DNA of 27,734 nucleotides from CAZJAD01 sp964543855 (GTDB lineage: Bacteria > Electryoneota > RPQS01 > DYHQ01), in contig CAZJAD010000019.1 in assembly GCA_964543855.1 (NCBI GenBank), positions 1-27,734 on the forward strand. Direction: 5' to 3'. Below are positions 24,381 to 27,734 of the stretch, one piece after another (the stretch's first letter is position 1; each line of letters begins with the position of its first letter). A program made the translations under genes and the position numbers. The notes under the pieces were generated by a model. The model ran no database searches, was not told the DNA's origin, and saw only the letters and a list, made by a program, of their open reading frames with translations.

Positions 24381-25370
24381 ATGGCCATAGGATTGCCACC
24401 AGCATTTGAAGCGCTTTTCGCAGCGGCTGGTCCGGTGCTCCGCTACCGAATCATGCGCGACCTCGCTCGCCGGGATGATACCTTCATCGAGACGCTCCCC
24501 TTGCGCCAGGAGGTCGAGAAGCTGCCGGTTGTGCAAAACATCGTGGCGCAACAGCGCAGTGATGGGTCGTGGGGGAATCTGGCCGCGTCAGATGCCGGCG
24601 GTCTCGACACGGAACAAGCCGTTCTTACCCTCTGCGAACTGGGACTCGCCAACCACGGAGCCTTGGAGCGTTGCGCTACGCAGAGTCTGTTGCCGCGACT
24701 CACGGCTGAGAGAGACGCCATCACCAACCCAGACAAGAGCCGGACTCTCTGTGACAAACTCCTCCGCCTTCTGATGCGGGCTGGTTTTGGGAGTAAGCCG
24801 GAGGTGCGGGAGTCAATGACAGAGCTCATCGCAGGATGGAACGATTTCCTCCGTCGCGCCGAGGACGAGTCGCTTTTTGCCGAACGGAACGGCAGCCTTG
24901 TTGTGGACCGGGATGTTCGTTTGCCGACGATTGAGGCCTACGACGCGGTCTGTTCTTACCAGTGGCCCGACGAGGATGAAGAGGAGATTCGCGCGGCGGT
25001 CACGGGGCTTTTTGCTTGGGCGGAGGACAAGGGTTGGCCGGACAGGTTCTCGGAAGAAGCCGCGTACAAGGGCAGGTTGTTTCGCATTCTGAGTAAGGAG
25101 GAATACCTGGCGCGGCCCGAGCGCATGCTTTATGAACTTGAGCTGTCAGCGCGTTTGGGCTTCACGCGCGAGATCGCCGCGACCCGCTGGATGCTCGACG
25201 AGTTGGAAATCCGGCAGGACGCCGATGGGTTCTTCCGATTCGCCGCCGCCGAGCGCTCGTCCCTTCCGTGGTATTTTCCATTAGAGGAGGCCAGAGCGCC
25301 TTTGGGTCATGCGGTGGAGTGGACCTTTCGCGGTCTGCTGATCTTCGCCTTACTCGAATACGATGTCTGA
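24381..25370 (+). CDS. Terpene-cyclase/prenyltransferase-fold hypothetical protein
   Basis: 329 residues from ATG 24381; in-frame TTG 24363 and GTG 24378 are alternatives and no start has a strong SD. The helical pattern and the QQRSDGSWGNL segment (a QW-type motif), with a second EIRQDADGFFRF-like repeat near the C-terminus, suggest the alpha-alpha barrel of squalene cyclase/prenyltransferase-like proteins. There is no DxDD or DDxD acid motif characteristic of active cyclases, so an enzymatic role is doubtful. Function unknown. A strong terminator (25428-25455) follows the stop. Confidence 0.8.
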   Translation: MAIGLPPAFEALFAAAGPVLRYRIMRDLARRDDTFIETLPLRQEVEKLPVVQNIVAQQRSDGSWGNLAASDAGGLDTEQAVLTLCELGLANHGALERCATQSLLPRLTAERDAITNPDKSRTLCDKLLRLLMRAGFGSKPEVRESMTELIAGWNDFLRRAEDESLFAERNGSLVVDRDVRLPTIEAYDAVCSYQWPDEDEEEIRAAVTGLFAWAEDKGWPDRFSEEAAYKGRLFRILSKEEYLARPERMLYELELSARLGFTREIAATRWMLDELEIRQDADGFFRFAAAERSSLPWYFPLEEARAPLGHAVEWTFRGLLIFALLEYDV

Positions 25371-25427
25371 AGGTTGGGGCCACCGCTCCGGGCGGTTGCG
25401 TGAATTATCATTCAGAGGCAAAAAGAA

Positions 25428-25455
25428 AGGGTGTCCTTTGCGGGCACCCTTTTTT
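25428..25455 (+). terminator. Strong intrinsic terminator, probably bidirectional
   Basis: AGGGTGTCC (25428-25436) pairs over nine positions (one G-T) with GGGCACCCT (25442-25450) around a TTTGC loop; a run of six Ts (25450-25455) follows. On the minus strand the same stem is followed by a T-rich stretch, so it can also end the HTH gene at 25496. Confidence 0.8.
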
Positions 25456-25495
25456 GCTCCTGGGTCTGGCTGTGCCAGGCAGTGCAGCCGATGGT

Positions 25496-25735
25496 TCAGG
25501 CTGAGACGGAACGGCGTGCCTTCACTCGCCCCGTCGCAGGGGGAGTGTTGGATCCGGAGGAGCCGGACTGGAACTGCATACGATTCTCCACCCACTCTTG
25601 GAGGGCTTCGCGCGTGAACTTAATCTGCCCCCCCAAGCGGAAATGTGGAATACCCCACCGTTTATAGCCATTCCGTAGCGCTGCGGGTGTCTTTCCCAAG
25701 AATTGAGCTGCTTCTTCGATGTTTAGAATCGTCAT
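25496..25735 (-). CDS. Excisionase/MerR-type helix-turn-helix DNA-binding protein
   Basis: 79 residues. MTILNIEEAAQFLGKTPAAL, then WGIPHFRLGGQIKFTREALQEW, is the HTH_17 excisionase-family pattern: a helix-turn-helix followed by a wing with an R-x-G-x-x-I-K-F strand. The last 25 residues are Ser/Gly-rich and basic. AAGGGGTGA precedes ATG 25735 by about six bases. Related proteins serve as excisionases of integrative elements or as small regulators. No integrase, attachment site or toxin is visible nearby, so which role applies is open. It is isolated between terminators on both sides. Confidence 0.82.
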   Translation of the reverse strand: MTILNIEEAAQFLGKTPAALRNGYKRWGIPHFRLGGQIKFTREALQEWVENRMQFQSGSSGSNTPPATGRVKARRSVSA

Positions 25736-25894
25736 AAGGAATCACCCCTTGTCAACGATGTTTTCGTTTTTGCGCAATTGCTCGCGACTGTTACCCGTTC
25801 ATCTTAGGGTTCAAATGTATAACACCCTCTTTGGGAGAAAAGTTCCCGTTCGGCTCAAAAATCATCTCAAATGGTCTTTAAGGTCTTGTTTCAC

Positions 25895-25934
25895 AAAAAA
25901 CAAGCCCCTGACCCTTAAAAGGGCTAGGGGCTTG
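25895..25934 (-). terminator. Strong intrinsic terminator of the lamin-tail/T9SS gene
   Basis: Arms at 25901-25916 and 25919-25934 (CAAGCCCCT...CCCTT and its near-complement) give a long, nearly perfect hairpin. On the minus strand it is followed immediately by six Ts (25900-25895). It lies about 20 bases after the stop of the upstream minus-strand gene. Confidence 0.85.
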
Positions 25935-25954
25935 GCAGCTATTTGGGGGCAGGG

Positions 25955-27734
25955 CTACTTGAGGAGCATCATCTTCTTGGTGGCGGTGAAGTCGTTCACC
26001 TGCAGCCGGTAGAGATAGACGCCGGTCGGCAGGTTGGACGCATCGAAGCGCACCGCGTAGTGATTGGGACTCTGCTCGAGGTCAACCAGCAGAGCGACCT
26101 GGCGACCCAGCAGGTCGAAGATCTCCAGCCGCACACGGCCCTGCTCGTAGACATCGTAGCGAATTTCCGTGACCGCGTTGAACGGGTTGGGATAGCACGC
26201 GTAGAGAGCGTAGTCGGTCACAATTACCGCGTCGAGTGACGGTGTGGCGGACACAATCCTATCCTGCACCTCGCGCTCGCCGTTGAAATTGACCGCCGTC
26301 AACTGGTAGTCGTAGGTGACCCCGTTGGTGACATCGCTGTCGATGAACCGGTAGTGGCTCTCGGAGGTGGTTGAGCCTGCTCCGGGCTGCTCACCGATTC
26401 TCATCCAATCCCCACTCTGCGAGATGCGGCGTGCGATGTCAAAGTGGTCATTGTTCGTCTCGGAAGCCGTGGTCCACGTCAGGCTGATTTCGCCATCGCC
26501 GGGGATGGCTTCGAAGGTGGTCAGCTCGACAGGGAGCTGGTCTTCCCAGTGGAGGCAGACGCAACCCCAGTCGCCGGGGGCAAGGTAGAACCTTGTCGTC
26601 CAATAGCCCACGCCCGGATAATCCACGCACTCGGCAGTATCCGGTACCACCCACGCCACATCCCAGAAAAGACCATCTGTGATGGGAGCGCAGGTCGTGT
26701 CGCACCCAGGAACTTGCCATTCGCAACCCGGCATCCAACTGAAGACAGGCTGCATCCACTCTTCCGTACCGTATGGGCAGCACCAGCAGGCTTCTATGGT
26801 GTCACCGTCCTCGAAGAACAGGCAGATGTGCTGGGAGAAATAGTCCAACCACAGACATGGCGGTGGGGGCGGTTCGCAGTCGGTCTCCTCGCCAGGCGTT
26901 CCGAAATCACCGGCACTGCCAGGCCAAGGAATCTGGGCCACACACCAGTTGTTCGGATCGTCGTTGTCGAGGTTTATGTCGATGAGCTGGGCCGATGCAC
27001 CTGAAGCGTAGACCCATGAACCATCGTAGTCGACGCTGTCCTGAACGCGTCCGAGGTTGTCAAGGATGACAATCTCGTCATCACTGTTGGCCAGAGCAAG
27101 GCCCCAGTTCGAAGGATAAACATTCTGGACATACTGATAGTCCACGGGAACACCGCCATTGGTCGCGAGGGTCTCGTTGTTACAGAACACGAAATACTCG
27201 CCTGAGTTGATGGTCGCCGGCCCTTCGATCGTGTCCGCACCGAAGTTGTCTTTGAGCACCCAGTTGGTCAGGTCGATCGGGCTGTCCATGTTGTTGTAAA
27301 TCTCGAACCACTCGCCAGCAGCGTCGGGTACGGCGGCTGGATTCGGCATGAACTCGGTAATCGTGACATAGCCTATTTGCACCTGATACATGAACTCAAC
27401 CGTGTCGGCGTCGGTCATCACATTGCCGTTCATGTCTTCGATGTTGTTCGCCGTGAGCACGTAAGTGACCCAGGATATGAGGGGGCTGACCGTCAGGTGC
27501 ACGAGAGCGTTGTTCGTGACATCGCGATCTGCCGCCGAAACTGTAATGCCGCCATTAATCGTGTAGTTGCCCGGAGTCTCAGCGGAGGTCTCTTCAACAT
27601 CCTCATTGAAGAAGGCGTCGACCTGAGTTTCCGACACGGCCGTGGCACTCATAAGTTCGGGCGGCTCGGTGTCGATGACGCCTTCGATGACCCGAACATT
27701 GTCAAAGACGATCTCTTCGTCGCCGGATTCGAAG
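25955..27734 (-). CDS. Secreted lamin-tail-domain protein with T9SS sorting tail (N-terminus beyond right edge)
   Basis: 592 residues are visible and the frame is open to the window edge; the internal ATG at 27652 is not the start. Visible order: the end of a jellyroll-like domain (DEEIVFDNVRV), an SbsA/Big_5-type Ig domain (SETQVDAFFNEDV, VLTANNIEDMNG), and a lamin-tail domain (ITEFMPNPAAVPDAAGEWFE, IDLTNWVLKD). Then come a Cys/Trp-rich segment (12 Cys in about 115 residues), an FN3-like domain (ISLTWTTASETNNDHFDIAR) and the Por tail (CYPNPFNAVTEIRYDVYEQG to KKMMLLK). It is probably exported by the type IX system and anchored at the surface; no enzymatic motif is visible in this part. Confidence 0.88.
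   Translation of the reverse strand, partial: FESGDEEIVFDNVRVIEGVIDTEPPELMSATAVSETQVDAFFNEDVEETSAETPGNYTINGGITVSAADRDVTNNALVHLTVSPLISWVTYVLTANNIEDMNGNVMTDADTVEFMYQVQIGYVTITEFMPNPAAVPDAAGEWFEIYNNMDSPIDLTNWVLKDNFGADTIEGPATINSGEYFVFCNNETLATNGGVPVDYQYVQNVYPSNWGLALANSDDEIVILDNLGRVQDSVDYDGSWVYASGASAQLIDINLDNDDPNNWCVAQIPWPGSAGDFGTPGEETDCEPPPPPCLWLDYFSQHICLFFEDGDTIEACWCCPYGTEEWMQPVFSWMPGCEWQVPGCDTTCAPITDGLFWDVAWVVPDTAECVDYPGVGYWTTRFYLAPGDWGCVCLHWEDQLPVELTTFEAIPGDGEISLTWTTASETNNDHFDIARRISQSGDWMRIGEQPGAGSTTSESHYRFIDSDVTNGVTYDYQLTAVNFNGEREVQDRIVSATPSLDAVIVTDYALYACYPNPFNAVTEIRYDVYEQGRVRLEIFDLLGRQVALLVDLEQSPNHYAVRFDASNLPTGVYLYRLQVNDFTATKKMMLLK

Noticed and set aside
23834..24388. 184-codon minus-strand frame over the CBS gene
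   Set aside because: It overlaps a clear two-CBS protein with a good ribosome binding site and has no family features.
24290..24400. Small minus-strand ORF between the CBS and cyclase-like genes (ending in GEDISVIVNDIP)
   Set aside because: Only about 39 codons, no ribosome binding site, and it overlaps the start of the plus-strand gene. It reads slightly protein-like but cannot be supported.
25496..25735. Evidence of a prophage or integrative element
   Set aside because: A single excisionase-type HTH gene without integrase, attachment repeats or other mobile genes is insufficient.

Overview
The window is about 27.7 kb of roughly 55 % GC bacterial DNA. It is scaffold sequence with two 100-N gaps (4898-4997 and 8778-8877), as in metagenome-assembled genomes. 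Two large secreted proteins end in Por-type (T9SS type A) sorting tails with a YPNPFN motif, and one sits next to a TonB-dependent receptor with a carboxypeptidase-regulatory-like domain. This points to a diderm of the FCB-type candidate phyla (Zixibacteria, KSB1, Calditrichota or Latescibacterota-like). The phylum is inference. No rRNA, tRNA, CRISPR array or insertion sequence was recognised.

Layout. Positions 1-4751 are read on the minus strand: the N-terminus of a lysine-rich protein leaving the window, an MtaD-like amidohydrolase translationally coupled to a small hypothetical gene, and a complete polA. Positions 4998-12777, also minus, hold the redox module. In transcription order it contains a HydS-like [FeFe]-hydrogenase-family protein, a small multi-CxxC zinc-ribbon protein, a NuoE/HydC-like subunit, a NuoF/HydB-like subunit and a very large NuoG/formate-dehydrogenase-like protein fused to a GltD/NfnB-like flavoprotein. 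Positions 12944-19366 (minus) encode the TonB-dependent receptor and a 1354-residue beta-helix surface protein. Next come a HATPase (anti-sigma/serine-kinase type) gene on the minus strand and, divergently, an Rrf2-family Fe-S-type regulator coupled to a small coiled-coil gene. From 21297 to 25370 the plus strand carries tyrA, a nitrilase-superfamily hydrolase, a small membrane protein, a two-CBS protein and a cyclase/prenyltransferase-like alpha-helical protein. The right end (minus) has an excisionase-type HTH protein and the C-terminal part of a lamin-tail-domain secreted protein.

The most interesting part is the redox module. The large subunit looks like a NAD-linked formate dehydrogenase at first sight. 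However, the positions aligning with the catalytic Sec/Cys, His and Arg of formate dehydrogenases are Ala, Asn and Val, while all Fe-S ligands and two nucleotide-binding folds of a GltD/NfnB module are kept. With NuoE and NuoF partners this suggests a flavin-based, possibly electron-bifurcating NAD(P)H/ferredoxin oxidoreductase rather than a formate dehydrogenase. The companion hydrogenase-like protein keeps the H-cluster ligand cysteines but has lost the proton-relay cysteine, as in sensory (HydS, group D) enzymes. A HATPase and an Rrf2 regulator, both types I recall near HydS genes, lie about 7 kb upstream, beyond the two surface-protein genes. I propose a redox- or H2-sensing branch linked to a bifurcating-type oxidoreductase; that assembly is inference.
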